Origin: an uncultured Eggerthellaceae bacterium
Lineage (GTDB): Bacteria; Actinomycetota; Coriobacteriia; Coriobacteriales; Eggerthellaceae
Length of the DNA stretch: 17,721 nucleotides
Direction of reading: 5' to 3'
Assembly: GCA_910588435.1 (NCBI GenBank)
Contig: CAJUPL010000012.1
Location: 1 to 17,721, forward strand
Shown piece by piece: positions 1 to 6,691 of this stretch (position 1 is the stretch's first letter; each line of letters begins with the position of its first letter). The notes below the pieces were generated by a model, which saw nothing but the letters and a program-made list of their open reading frames with translations, ran no database searches and was not told where the DNA came from. Both the position numbers and the translations under genes were made by a program.

Positions 1-26
1 CAAGTTACGCATTGCTCATCGCAATG

Positions 27-93
27 CTGCGCTTGCAATGCAAGCGCCCACAGGAGAGGGGAGGGTAACTGCGCTTGCAATGCAAGCGCCCAC
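27..93 (-). repeat. Two H-module hairpins
   Basis: Copies at 27-51 and 69-93 both have the stem GCGCTTGC / GCAAGCGC with a three-base loop. Read on the minus strand they are GTGGGCG or a close variant, then CTTG, CATTG, CAAG, CGCAG. The flanks are those of the other H copies; only the four-base stem core differs. Confidence 0.8.
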
Positions 94-112
94 CGCAGGG
101 GTTAGGTTGATA

Positions 113-178
113 GGTGGCCGGTAGGCCACCAAGGCCGCTACTTTGCTTGTGCTTGCACATGCAAAGTTAAAGGCCGCT
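113..178 (-). repeat. C and D hairpin modules
   Basis: D (113-130) is GGTGGCC, a four-base loop, GGCCACC. C (131-178) has two direct copies of AAGGCCGCT around a variable hairpin with outer stem ACTTTGC / GCAAAGT and inner stem TGTGC / GCACA. This is the same architecture as the C copy at 3534-3588, but with a wholly different stem. Confidence 0.8.
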
Positions 179-188
179 ATGAATGAAG

Positions 189-219
189 CGGGATAGGTGC
201 ACATGGTGCACCTATCCCG
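189..219 (-). repeat. B-module hairpin, 14-bp perfect stem
   Basis: CGGGATAGGTGCAC (189-202), loop ATG, GTGCACCTATCCCG (206-219). On the minus strand it is followed by CTTCATTCAT, as in the B copy at 3493. It has no clean T-run in either direction, so terminator activity is doubtful for this copy. Confidence 0.75.
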
Positions 220-279
220 TAAGCCTTTTCAAGGCAGCAAGCAGGCAACGCAAGCAAGCGGGACGCGTTCGCAAGCCGC

Positions 280-298
280 AAGCTGGTATACTTTTCGG
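280..298 (+). promoter_or_regulatory. Candidate extended -10 promoter for the M28-like gene
   Basis: TGGTATACT (284-292) fits an extended -10 (TGnTATACT), about 54 bp before the start codon at 346. No good -35 is visible at the usual distance. A TTGACT at 299-304 is an alternative -35 but lacks a convincing -10 downstream. This is sequence resemblance only. Confidence 0.3.
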
Positions 299-345
299 TT
301 GACTATGCCCAAAAGACTGGGCTAAGAGCAAACGAAAGGCTATCA

Positions 346-3300
346 ATGGCTAACGCTATAGAGTATGTGGGCCGGTTGGCTGACACCATCGGCGCACGAC
401 CAGCGGGCACCGAGGAGGAGCAGCAAGCGTCCTTCATGATCGAGGAAGCCCTGCGTGACGAAGCCGAACTGCCCACGGACACCGAGGAATTCAACTGCAA
501 CCTGAGCTATGAGCTCCCGCGCACCATCTGCTGCGCCGCCACCGCAGTCCTCGGCATCCTGACCATCTTCCTGCCGCTCATGGTGGTTCCCTCGGTGGTG
601 ATCACTCTCATCACCGCAGCGCTCTACATCTTGGACGTGTTCGAAAAGTCCCCGCTCGCGCGCTTTGGCAACTCCGGGATCAGCCAGAACATCCTGGCGA
701 AGTACACGCCGCAAACGGACGGCGCCACGCGCGGCCGCAAGCGCAAAGTGGTCATCATGGCGCACTACGACACGGGCAAAGTCCGCACGGAAGCCAAAGG
801 CGGCATGCTGAACATCCTCCCCTACATTTATATAGCGGAGGTTGCGGGCATGGGGCTCATGCCCATCGTCCTGCTGATCCGCTTCGTGACCAACGCCAGC
901 GCCGGCCTCCTGACCACGCTGAACGTGCTGGTCATCATCTGCGCCGTGATCTGCCTTTTGCCGGTCATCGGCTTTTTGATGCACCAAACTGCGCAGTACA
1001 ACAAGGGCGCCAACGTGAACGCGTCCGGCATCGCCGTCCTGCTGGAGTGCGCCAAGCGCATCAGCGAGGAGCCGGAGGAGCTTGAAGCGGACATCATCAT
1101 GCACGGCGAGGATGAGATCCGCGCGCGCGGCCTGGTGCCGGAAGGCGCGGAGCTCACGTATGAGGAAACGGCGAACGCGGACGGCACGGTCACGGATGAG
1201 GCGCTGTTCACCGCAGAGGCGCTGACGCCCGAGGAGGCGCAGCTCAGGGAGCAGGCGGCTCAGGGCGCGAACGCCGGTGCGGCGGATGCGCTGGCGAACG
1301 GGTCCGTGCTCACGCAGGAGGACCAGCTTGCGAACGCGGCCGGCATGCAGGCGGCTTCGCAGGAGCAGCGCGCGGCGTACTCCGCGGCGGTGTCGCAGGG
1401 GATCCCGGCTGAGCCTGAGCCGGAGGAGGACCCGAACGTGCCGGAGTGGTATCGCAACGCCATGAAGAAGGCGAACAAGCAGGACGACGCGGGGGCGCCG
1501 GTGCACCGTTCGCAGTTCGCGGACGCGCTGGACAACGCCAACGCGGTGTCTGCGAACGCGATCGAGCACGAAGAGCAGCAATCTGAGGCGGAGCGCAGGC
1601 TGGCGCAGATGCGCGCGTCCATCATGGGGCAGGCTGGCGCGCCCGGCGTGGCCACGGCGAACGCGCACGCGCACGCCGGTGTGGGCGGCTACTTGCAGAC
1701 GGCAACCGAGGCGTCCAACTATGAGGAGCAGGCAACCATCCCGGTCAAGGGGCCGGACCCGGCGTCCTTGGCGGGTGCTGCTGGTGCGGCTGTTGCTGGT
1801 GCTGCGGGTGCTGTCGTCCCGGCGGCATCCGGCATCCCGGTCTCCCAGGCGGAGGCCGACGCAGCCGCCGCTGAGGCTGCTGCTGCAGCTGCGGCCGCTG
1901 CCAACAAGACGCTCTCGTTCATCCCGGTTGAGGTGGACACGGCGGCCATCGCCAAGGAGAATGCAGAGCTCAAGGCGGGCCGCGGCGCTGACGGCGCAAG
2001 CGCTGGAACCAGTTCGCAAGCTGACGCGCTTTCCGGATCCGCTTCCGGCAAGGGAAGCCGCAAGAAGCGCACCATCGCGCTGCCAAGCCTGACGGGCGCC
2101 ATCGAGGGCGTGAACGCGCGCCTGCAGAACGCGCCGCTCTCTGACGAGGAGGAGCAGTCCGAGGAGGCCGTGGCGGAGCGCCGCCACAAGCGCCAGGAGA
2201 AGCTGGCTGGCGCGCTGCCCAAGACGGATTCGCAGGAGCTGCCCGCGGCGGACAAGACGCAGGCCATCAACGCGGCGGGCGCGTTCGTGTCCGCAAGCGC
2301 AACCTCCACGTTCAACCCGGTGGGCGATGAGCTGATCGCGGACGTGGCCGAGGAGGACGTGTATATAGAGGATGCGGATGATTCCGCGTACGGGGATTCC
2401 TTCACGCGCTCCGGCGCACCGGCGGGTCCCGGTTACGTTGAGATGCCCAAGTCCCGTGCGTCCAAGATGTTCGGGCGCTTTCGCAAGAAGAAGAAAGAGG
2501 ACGACGTCAGCATCTCTGAGGCGTACGGCCTGGACGAGGAATGGGATGCGCGGTCTGCGGGGGCGGCGCGCGGGGGCTGGGAGAGCTTCCGTGAGGACTC
2601 CGCGGATGATTTCATTGACGACGAGGAGTGGAATGGCGGCGCGTTCTCCCGCGTGCGCCAGATGGTGTCCGCGGCGCCGGATGAGGGCGAGGAGCTGGAC
2701 GCGGATTACATGGAGGAGACTGGGTACGACGAGTCGGATTACGATGACGCTGCGGATGCCGGTGCTGGCGGTGCTGGCGAGGGACGCCGTTCGCGTGGGC
2801 GTTCCGCGCGTGGGGCACGTGCTGAGGGTGGCGAACGCGCTTCCCGCTCTGGGCGCAGTGCGCGCAGCAGCCGCGGCGGTTCTCAGGAAGCGGAGGAGCG
2901 CTCAACCCGCAGCCACCGCAGGTCCGAGGACCCGTTCGCGAACGTGCCGCTCTCAGGCTCCATTCCGCTTGAGGAGCGCGAGCTGATCCAGCAGTTCCGC
3001 AACGGCGCCATCTCCTGCGAGGTGTGGTTCCTGGCGGTTGGCGCTGAGCTTGCGAACAATGCCGGCGTGAAGTCGTTCCTGGATGCGCATGCTGATGAGC
3101 TGCGTGGGTCCATCGTGATAGACCTTGATGGTCTGGGTGCGGGTGAGCTCTCCTTGATCGAGGAGGACGGCATCTTCAAGGTGAAGAAGCCGTCGGCGCG
3201 CATGAAGCGCTACACCAACAAGGCGGCGTCTGCGCTGGGGCTGAAGCTTGGGCGCGGGAAGATGCGTTGGCGCAACAGCGGCGCGCATTGCACGGCCAGC

Positions 3301-3447
3301 CGCGGGCTGCAGACGCTGCATGTTGCGGGCATGCAGGACGGGAAGCCCGCGTTCGCCGCGCAGGCCGACGACGTGATCGGCAACATCTCCGAAGAGATCC
3401 TGGACGAGAACGTAGCCTTCGTGATGGAAGTCCTGCGGCAAATTTGA
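346..3447 (+). CDS. Degenerate M28-peptidase-like membrane protein with a ~620-residue disordered insert
   Basis: This 1033-residue protein resembles zinc aminopeptidases of family M28 split in two. The N-terminal part (1-240) has membrane segments near 60-98 and 158-212, the metal-binding AHYDT (H140, D142) and GANVNASG (221-228). The C-terminal part (866-1033) has FLAVGAE (895-901) and DLDGLG (926-931). Between them lies a low-complexity insert (about 241-865) rich in Ala, Glu, Ser and Arg, with a poly-Ala run near 505-525 and two basic patches. Measured against the M28 consensus, the bridging Asp is Val224, the catalytic Glu of GEE is Ala900 and the last His position reads AAQADD (1004-1009). 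H140, E901 and D928 remain. I infer a pseudo-peptidase or a strongly altered enzyme, anchored in the membrane. The ATG has GAAAGG 6 bp upstream. The fold is fairly sure; activity and role are unknown. Confidence 0.7.
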   Translation: MANAIEYVGRLADTIGARPAGTEEEQQASFMIEEALRDEAELPTDTEEFNCNLSYELPRTICCAATAVLGILTIFLPLMVVPSVVITLITAALYILDVFEKSPLARFGNSGISQNILAKYTPQTDGATRGRKRKVVIMAHYDTGKVRTEAKGGMLNILPYIYIAEVAGMGLMPIVLLIRFVTNASAGLLTTLNVLVIICAVICLLPVIGFLMHQTAQYNKGANVNASGIAVLLECAKRISEEPEELEADIIMHGEDEIRARGLVPEGAELTYEETANADGTVTDEALFTAEALTPEEAQLREQAAQGANAGAADALANGSVLTQEDQLANAAGMQAASQEQRAAYSAAVSQGIPAEPEPEEDPNVPEWYRNAMKKANKQDDAGAPVHRSQFADALDNANAVSANAIEHEEQQSEAERRLAQMRASIMGQAGAPGVATANAHAHAGVGGYLQTATEASNYEEQATIPVKGPDPASLAGAAGAAVAGAAGAVVPAASGIPVSQAEADAAAAEAAAAAAAAANKTLSFIPVEVDTAAIAKENAELKAGRGADGASAGTSSQADALSGSASGKGSRKKRTIALPSLTGAIEGVNARLQNAPLSDEEEQSEEAVAERRHKRQEKLAGALPKTDSQELPAADKTQAINAAGAFVSASATSTFNPVGDELIADVAEEDVYIEDADDSAYGDSFTRSGAPAGPGYVEMPKSRASKMFGRFRKKKKEDDVSISEAYGLDEEWDARSAGAARGGWESFREDSADDFIDDEEWNGGAFSRVRQMVSAAPDEGEELDADYMEETGYDESDYDDAADAGAGGAGEGRRSRGRSARGARAEGGERASRSGRSARSSRGGSQEAEERSTRSHRRSEDPFANVPLSGSIPLEERELIQQFRNGAISCEVWFLAVGAELANNAGVKSFLDAHADELRGSIVIDLDGLGAGELSLIEEDGIFKVKKPSARMKRYTNKAASALGLKLGRGKMRWRNSGAHCTASRGLQTLHVAGMQDGKPAFAAQADDVIGNISEEILDENVAFVMEVLRQI

Positions 3448-3450
3448 TGC

Positions 3451-3460
3451 GCTTGCTGCC
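3451..3460 (+). repeat. Module A (GCTTGCTGCC) just after a stop codon
   Basis: The decamer starts 3 bases after the TGA of the M28-like gene. The same decamer follows the symporter stop (6292-6301) and the kinase stop (8950-8959), and a variant follows the CDF stop (15010-15019). Its reverse complement lies before the first and last genes (233-242, 15662-15671). Confidence 0.7.
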
Positions 3461-3492
3461 TTGGCTCACCTGCGGCCTTCGATAAACCTTAC

Positions 3493-3521
3493 AGGGCATA
3501 TGCACGCTGTGCATATGCCCT
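3493..3521 (+). repeat. B-module hairpin, 13-bp perfect stem; possible terminator
   Basis: AGGGCATATGCAC, loop GCT, GTGCATATGCCCT, 46 bp after the M28-like stop codon. The position suits a terminator, but the tail is GCTTCATTCAT rather than a T-run, so termination would be weak or need a factor. Confidence 0.65.
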
Positions 3522-3533
3522 GCTTCATTCATA

Positions 3534-3606
3534 GCGGCCTTTAACATCCCGCATTCGCTTTCACGCTCATGCGGAATGTAGCGGCCTTGGTGGCCTCCCG
3601 GCCACC
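3534..3606 (+). repeat. C and D hairpin modules
   Basis: C: GCGGCCTTTAAC (3534-3545), stem ACATCCCGCAT / ATGCGGAATGT with one mismatch, then GTAGCGGCCTT ending at 3588. D: GGTGGCC, TCCC, GGCCACC (3589-3606). The C stem is nearly identical in the copies at 9080 and 15108. Confidence 0.8.
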
Positions 3607-3624
3607 TATCAATGTTCTCTCGGA

Positions 3625-3695
3625 AGGTGCGCACTTTACGTGCGCACCTCTGTGAGCGGATCTGACCTGCAGGGGTGCGCAGAAATCTGCGCACC
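3625..3695. repeat. Two consecutive 10-bp perfect hairpins
   Basis: AGGTGCGCAC (3625-3634) pairs with GTGCGCACCT (3640-3649). GGTGCGCAGA (3674-3683) pairs with TCTGCGCACC (3686-3695). The flank CGGAAGGTGCGC recurs at about 12563 and, inverted, just before the last gene (about 15680-15692). Confidence 0.7.
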
Positions 3696-3706
3696 TTCCG
3701 ATGGCC

Positions 3707-3777
3707 TAATTATGACCTTTCAGGTCAATGACATTTCCCCGTGCTTAATGTCATTGACCTCCTGGGTCATATATAGG
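3707..3777 (+). repeat. Module E: double TGACC-N5-GGTCA palindrome
   Basis: Left box TGACC-tttca-GGTCA (3713-3727) and right box TGACC-tcctg-GGTCA (3755-3769). GGTCAATGACATT (3723-3735) also pairs perfectly with AATGTCATTGACC (3747-3759) around the loop TCCCCGTGCTT. The right flank is TATATAGG. Local two-box folding and the long hairpin are mutually exclusive. Confidence 0.8.
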
Positions 3778-3792
3778 ATTGAGACCCTATTG

Positions 3793-3862
3793 CATGGGAT
3801 ATGCGGGCACCTTGTTCAGGTGCGCCCCATATCCCATGGTGCGCATAAGATCGATGCGCACC
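3793..3862. repeat. Nested long hairpin plus 9-bp hairpin
   Basis: CATGGGATATG (3793-3803) pairs with CATATCCCATG (3828-3838), enclosing a GCACCT / AGGTGC hairpin. It is followed by GGTGCGCAT / ATGCGCACC (3838-3862). No other copy is present in the window. Confidence 0.65.
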
Positions 3863-3915
3863 TACATTAACCAGAGGCTTCTGTGAGGGGAGCATGCATT
3901 ACCCCTTCCCTCACT

Positions 3916-4040
3916 GTGGGCAGCTGCATTGCAAGCGCAGCATTGCCCCCCCCCTTAATAGTGGGCGTCTCCATTGGAGACGCAGCATTGCGCCAGCAAT
4001 GCGTAACGCAGGCGATAGCCTGCGAACACCCGGATGCCAG
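3916..4040 (+). repeat. Modules H, H, G and J
   Basis: H at 3916-3940 has mismatched arms (partly decayed). H at 3961-3985 has a perfect GCGTCTCC / GGAGACGC stem. G is GCATTGC, GCCA, GCAATGC (3985-4002). J is CGCAGGC, GATA, GCCTGCG followed by AACACCCGGATGCCAG (4007-4040). The same G-J order follows H at 9363, 11745 and 15238. Confidence 0.8.
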
Positions 4041-4168
4041 CCTCAGACCAGGCAATCTAGCCTGGCGCAGACCCGCTTGCTGGACGATGCGGGCTTCTAC
4101 CCTACCTTCCCAGATTGGCAATCTGCGACAGGCCACCTATCCTCACTCACATCATCCATCCGGGTGTT

Positions 4169-4267
4169 CTTGCCCTATCGGGCAAGTTACGCTGTGCTCT
4201 CATCCTCGCTTCGCTTGACGCTCAGCTCGGATTTCCGCACAGCTGCGTTCGCAATGCGAACGCCCAC
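4169..4267 (-). repeat. Modules J and H in - orientation
   Basis: J: CTTGCCC, TATC, GGGCAAG (4169-4186), preceded on + by CATCCGGGTGTTC, the reverse complement of the flank following J at 4024. H (4243-4267) has the stem GCGTTCGC / GCGAACGC, a variant seen nowhere else in the window. Confidence 0.75.
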
Positions 4268-4325
4268 TCTTAGGGGGGGCGCCTGGAAAGGGAGCTCATA
4301 AAGGAGAGCAGCTTCACCCGGACAA

Positions 4326-4426
4326 AGGGCGCGTGAGCGCCCCAAGGCCGCTACGGCAGACGTGAGCGTAAAAGCGAACGGCGCCGTTAAAGGCCGCTAT
4401 GAAAGGAGCGGGCGTTCTTTGCCCGC
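4326..4426 (-). repeat. Modules D, C and B in - orientation
   Basis: D is GGGCGC, GTGA, GCGCCC (4326-4343). C has AAGGCCGCT on the left and TTAAAGGCCGC on the right (4344-4397), around a hairpin closed by ACGGC / GCCGT. B is GCGGGC / GCCCGC (4408-4426), followed by GACACCGGACCGAGCG, the reverse complement of the flank preceding B at 9790. Confidence 0.75.
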
Positions 4427-4584
4427 GACACCGGACCGAGCGAAGCGAGGCCGAAGGCGCCAGCCATCACATGCAAGCAGGGGGTTTCGCAATCAAGCCA
4501 GCCCCTTTCGCAGGCGGACAGACCGCGCCCACAACCCAGATTGCCCCATTTGCCAGCTAAAAGGTAACCATTAGGCAACATTCA

Positions 4585-4592
4585 TGTATAAC
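4585..4592 (+). promoter_or_regulatory. Candidate -10 region for the symporter gene
   Basis: TGTATAAC is the best -10-like sequence in the module-free stretch before the symporter, 44 bp upstream of its ATG. No clear -35 lies 16-18 bp further upstream, so the call is weak. Confidence 0.3.
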
Positions 4593-4635
4593 GGAACGCG
4601 CTTTTGAACTTGAACGACAAAAGAGGGGAACCAAC

Positions 4636-6273
4636 ATGGTGGCGAAGATCCTACTAGTGCTCGTGTTCGTGGCGATAGCCGTGGGCGTGGGCATCTATTG
4701 CAACCGCTCCACCAAGACGGTGGACGGGTTCGTGCTGGGCGGGCGCAAGGTGGGCCCGTGGATGAGCGCATTCGCGTATGGCACCAGCTACTTCTCCGCC
4801 GTGGTGTTCGTGGGCTATGCGGGCCAGTTCGGCTTCAAGTATGGCATCGCTGCCACGTGGGCCGGCATCGGCAACGCCATCCTGGGCAGCCTGCTGGCGT
4901 GGTGGATCCTGGGCCCCCGCACGCGTGAGATCACGCACCGCTTGGGCGCGCAGACCATGCCGGAGTTCTTCGGCAAGCGCTACAACTCCAAGGCGCTGCG
5001 CATCGCGGCGGCCGCCATCATCTTCGTCTTCCTGATCCCCTACACCGCCAGCGTCTACAACGGGCTTTCGCGCCTGTTCGGCATGGCGTTCGACCTCCCC
5101 TACGACGTCTGCGTGATCGGCATGGCCGTCATCACCTGCATATACGTGGTGGTGGGCGGCTACATGGCAACCGTCATGAACGACTTCATCCAGGGCATCG
5201 TGATGCTCTTGGGCATCACGGCCGTGATCGTTGCGGTCATCATGAGCAACGGCGGCTTCAGCGAAGCCATCACGCAGCTCTCGCAGATCCCGGCCGACGG
5301 CTCCGCCATGCAAGGCCCGTTCGTCAGCTTCTTCGGGCCAGACCTCTTCAACCTGCTGGGCGTGGTGGTCCTCACCAGCCTTGGCACGTGGGGCCTGCCG
5401 CAGATGGTGCAGAAGTTCTACGCCATCAAGAGCGGCCCGGCGGTGAAGCAAGGCGCCATCATCTCCACCATCTTCGCGTTCGTCGTGGCCGGCGGCTCCT
5501 ACTTCCTGGGCGGCTTCGGGCGCCTGTACGAGGGGCAGATCGAATACGCCGCGAATGGCACTCCCATCTACGACTCCGTGATCCCCACGATGCTCTCCAC
5601 GCTGCCGGACATCCTGATCGGCCTGGTGATCGTGCTGGTGCTGTCCGCGTCCATGAGCACGCTGTCATCCTTGGTGCTGACGTCGTCCTCCACCCTGACG
5701 ATCGACCTGATCAAAGGTAACCTGGTGAAAGAGATGGACGACAAGAAGCAGTTGGTCAGCATGCGCCTTCTGCTGGTGGTGTTCATCGTGATCTCCGCCA
5801 TCATCGCGCTGGTGCAATACCATTCGTCCATCGTGTTCATCGCGCAGCTGATGGGCTATTCGTGGGGCGCGCTGGCCGGCGCGTTCCTGGGGCCGTTCCT
5901 CTGGGGCCTGTACAAGAAGAAGGTTTCGAAAGCGGCCGTCTGGTGTTCGTTCATCATCGGTGTGGGTCTGACCGCGGTGAACATGGGGATGGGCTTCGCG
6001 GGCACGCCGCTGATCGCAAGCCCCATCAACTGCGGCGCGCTCTGCATGATCTTGAGCCTGATCGTGGTGCCGCTGGTGAGCCTGATCACGCCTTCCGAGG
6101 AGTTCCCGATCGAGCCGCCTTCACGCCTGTCCGCCGTTGACCGCGAGTTCGAGGCCGAGGTTGCAGCCCAAGAAGCAGCTGGCGAACCCGTTCCCGGCAG
6201 CCTCGAGGAAGCAGCCCGCGAAGGGATCTCACCAGCAGTCCAAGAGGCAATAGACACCGTTCGGTCCTCCTGA
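4636..6273 (+). CDS. Sodium:solute symporter (SSS family, PutP-like)
   Basis: This 545-residue integral membrane protein should import an organic solute with sodium. It has about 13 hydrophobic segments and the family signatures in order: GGRKVGPW (35-42), the conserved NDFIQG in a loop (182-187), GLPQMVQKFYAIKS in the middle, and LSASMSTLSSLVLTSS (336-351), matching the TM8 Ser/Thr cluster that forms the Na2 site in SSS transporters. The acidic C-terminal tail (about 495-545) is probably cytoplasmic. The start is supported by AGAGGGG just upstream. The layout resembles sodium:proline and related symporters, but the substrate cannot be read from the sequence. It stands alone between two module-filled gaps and is followed by a good terminator hairpin at 6312. 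Confidence 0.88.
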   Translation: MVAKILLVLVFVAIAVGVGIYCNRSTKTVDGFVLGGRKVGPWMSAFAYGTSYFSAVVFVGYAGQFGFKYGIAATWAGIGNAILGSLLAWWILGPRTREITHRLGAQTMPEFFGKRYNSKALRIAAAAIIFVFLIPYTASVYNGLSRLFGMAFDLPYDVCVIGMAVITCIYVVVGGYMATVMNDFIQGIVMLLGITAVIVAVIMSNGGFSEAITQLSQIPADGSAMQGPFVSFFGPDLFNLLGVVVLTSLGTWGLPQMVQKFYAIKSGPAVKQGAIISTIFAFVVAGGSYFLGGFGRLYEGQIEYAANGTPIYDSVIPTMLSTLPDILIGLVIVLVLSASMSTLSSLVLTSSSTLTIDLIKGNLVKEMDDKKQLVSMRLLLVVFIVISAIIALVQYHSSIVFIAQLMGYSWGALAGAFLGPFLWGLYKKKVSKAAVWCSFIIGVGLTAVNMGMGFAGTPLIASPINCGALCMILSLIVVPLVSLITPSEEFPIEPPSRLSAVDREFEAEVAAQEAAGEPVPGSLEEAAREGISPAVQEAIDTVRSS

Positions 6274-6311
6274 TCCCTGTACGCACATCCCGCTTGCTGC
6301 CCCAAAAATGC

Positions 6312-6346
6312 TGCACAGGCAAAGAGCATGCCTGTGCACTTTTATT
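6312..6346 (+). terminator. Intrinsic terminator (B module) after the symporter
   Basis: TGCACAGGCA (6312-6321) pairs with TGCCTGTGCA (6329-6338) and is followed by CTTTTATT. It lies 39 bp after the stop codon. Confidence 0.7.
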
Positions 6347-6413
6347 ACGGCCTTTAACTCATGACCATGCAAGCATGCTCATGAGTAGCGGCCTTGGCGC
6401 ACTCACGTGCGCC
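6347..6413 (+). repeat. C and D hairpin modules
   Basis: C begins ACGGCCTTTAAC, a one-base variant of GCGGCCTTTAAC. Its stem ACTCATGA / TCATGAGT encloses CATGC / GCATG, and the module ends AGCGGCCTT (6395). D is GGCGCAC, TCAC, GTGCGCC (6396-6413), a stem different from D at 3589. Confidence 0.8.
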
Positions 6414-6436
6414 TATCCAATCGCAACCCCCTATGA

Positions 6437-6461
6437 GTGGGCGTCTCCATCGGAGACGCAG
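6437..6461 (+). repeat. H-module hairpin
   Basis: GTGGGCG, TCTC, CATCG, GAGA, CGCAG: the TCTC/GAGA stem variant with one loop change (CATTG to CATCG). Confidence 0.8.
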
Positions 6462-6514
6462 CATTGCGCCCACTCTTGAGGGCAGGGCACCCGGAGCAAT
6501 GGAAGGGAGCATCC

Positions 6515-6585
6515 TAATTCTGACCCCCAAGGTCAATGACATTAAGCACGGGGAACTGTCATTGACCAAAATGGTCATCATTCGG
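6515..6585 (-). repeat. Module E, inverted, upstream of the sensor kinase
   Basis: On +, TGACC-cccaa-GGTCA (6521-6535) and TGACC-aaaat-GGTCA (6563-6577). The central palindrome is GGTCAATGACA / TGTCATTGACC, and the loop contains the reverse complement of CCCCGTGCTTA, showing the opposite orientation. Confidence 0.8.
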
Positions 6586-6680
6586 AATTTCGAAAGGGCA
6601 TCCGGCAGGTAACGGGAAGCTGTCGGAACGGCGAAGGGGCCGGTAAGGGAAGTTCGAGCGCTCTAACCTGTCAATCTGAG

Positions 6681-6687
6681 GGAGGAG
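6681..6687 (+). promoter_or_regulatory. Strong ribosome binding site that sets a TTG start
   Basis: GGAGGAG ends four bases before the TTG at 6692. This strong Shine-Dalgarno and spacing support TTG initiation of the kinase. Confidence 0.75.
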
Positions 6688-6691
6688 CACT

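Larger units (their letters stand above)
1..243 (-). repeat. Intergenic mosaic repeat, right-arm unit (modules H, H, D, C, B, A in - orientation)
   Basis: No gene is visible before 346. On the minus strand the order is A (ggcagcaagc on +, 233-242), B hairpin (189-219), C (131-178), D (113-130) and two H hairpins (27-51 and 69-93). The first bases, CAAGTTACGC, match the segment beginning at 15501, so the window opens inside a copy of the same right arm found before the last gene. The unit ends about 100 bp before the first start codon. Confidence 0.8.
3448..4635. other. 1.2-kb gene-free region filled with hairpin modules
   Basis: No credible gene lies here. A + oriented arm (A, B, C, D, E, H, H, G, J; 3451-4040) is followed by a - oriented arm (J, H, D, C, B; 4169-4426). 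The stretch between them contains GGCTTC(T/A)ACCCT and the small hairpin CAGAT / ATCTG, both also present in the middle of 15002-15695. The last ~200 bp before the symporter gene has no module and probably holds its promoter. Confidence 0.8.
6274..6691. other. Intergenic region with modules A, B, C, D, H and E
   Basis: Module A (6292-6301) lies 18 bases after the symporter stop, then B (terminator), C, D and H in + orientation, and finally E in - orientation about 107 bp before the kinase start. No gene is seen. The last 100 bp before the kinase holds its leader. Confidence 0.8.

Noticed and set aside
343..2187. A 614-residue open frame on the minus strand opposite the first gene
   Set aside because: It is antisense to a GC-rich coding gene, is Arg/His-rich with no recognisable domain, and has no ribosome binding site. 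It is a codon-bias shadow.
3916..4040. CRISPR array
   Set aside because: The repeats are palindromic modules of several kinds at irregular spacing, in both orientations and scattered in many gaps, with no spacers of constant length and no cas genes.
3883..4301. Open frames across the repeat region before the symporter, and similar ones at 9196-9848, 11756-12001 and 15106-15650
   Set aside because: They translate hairpin modules in arbitrary frames, share only repeat-derived residues and lack ribosome binding sites.
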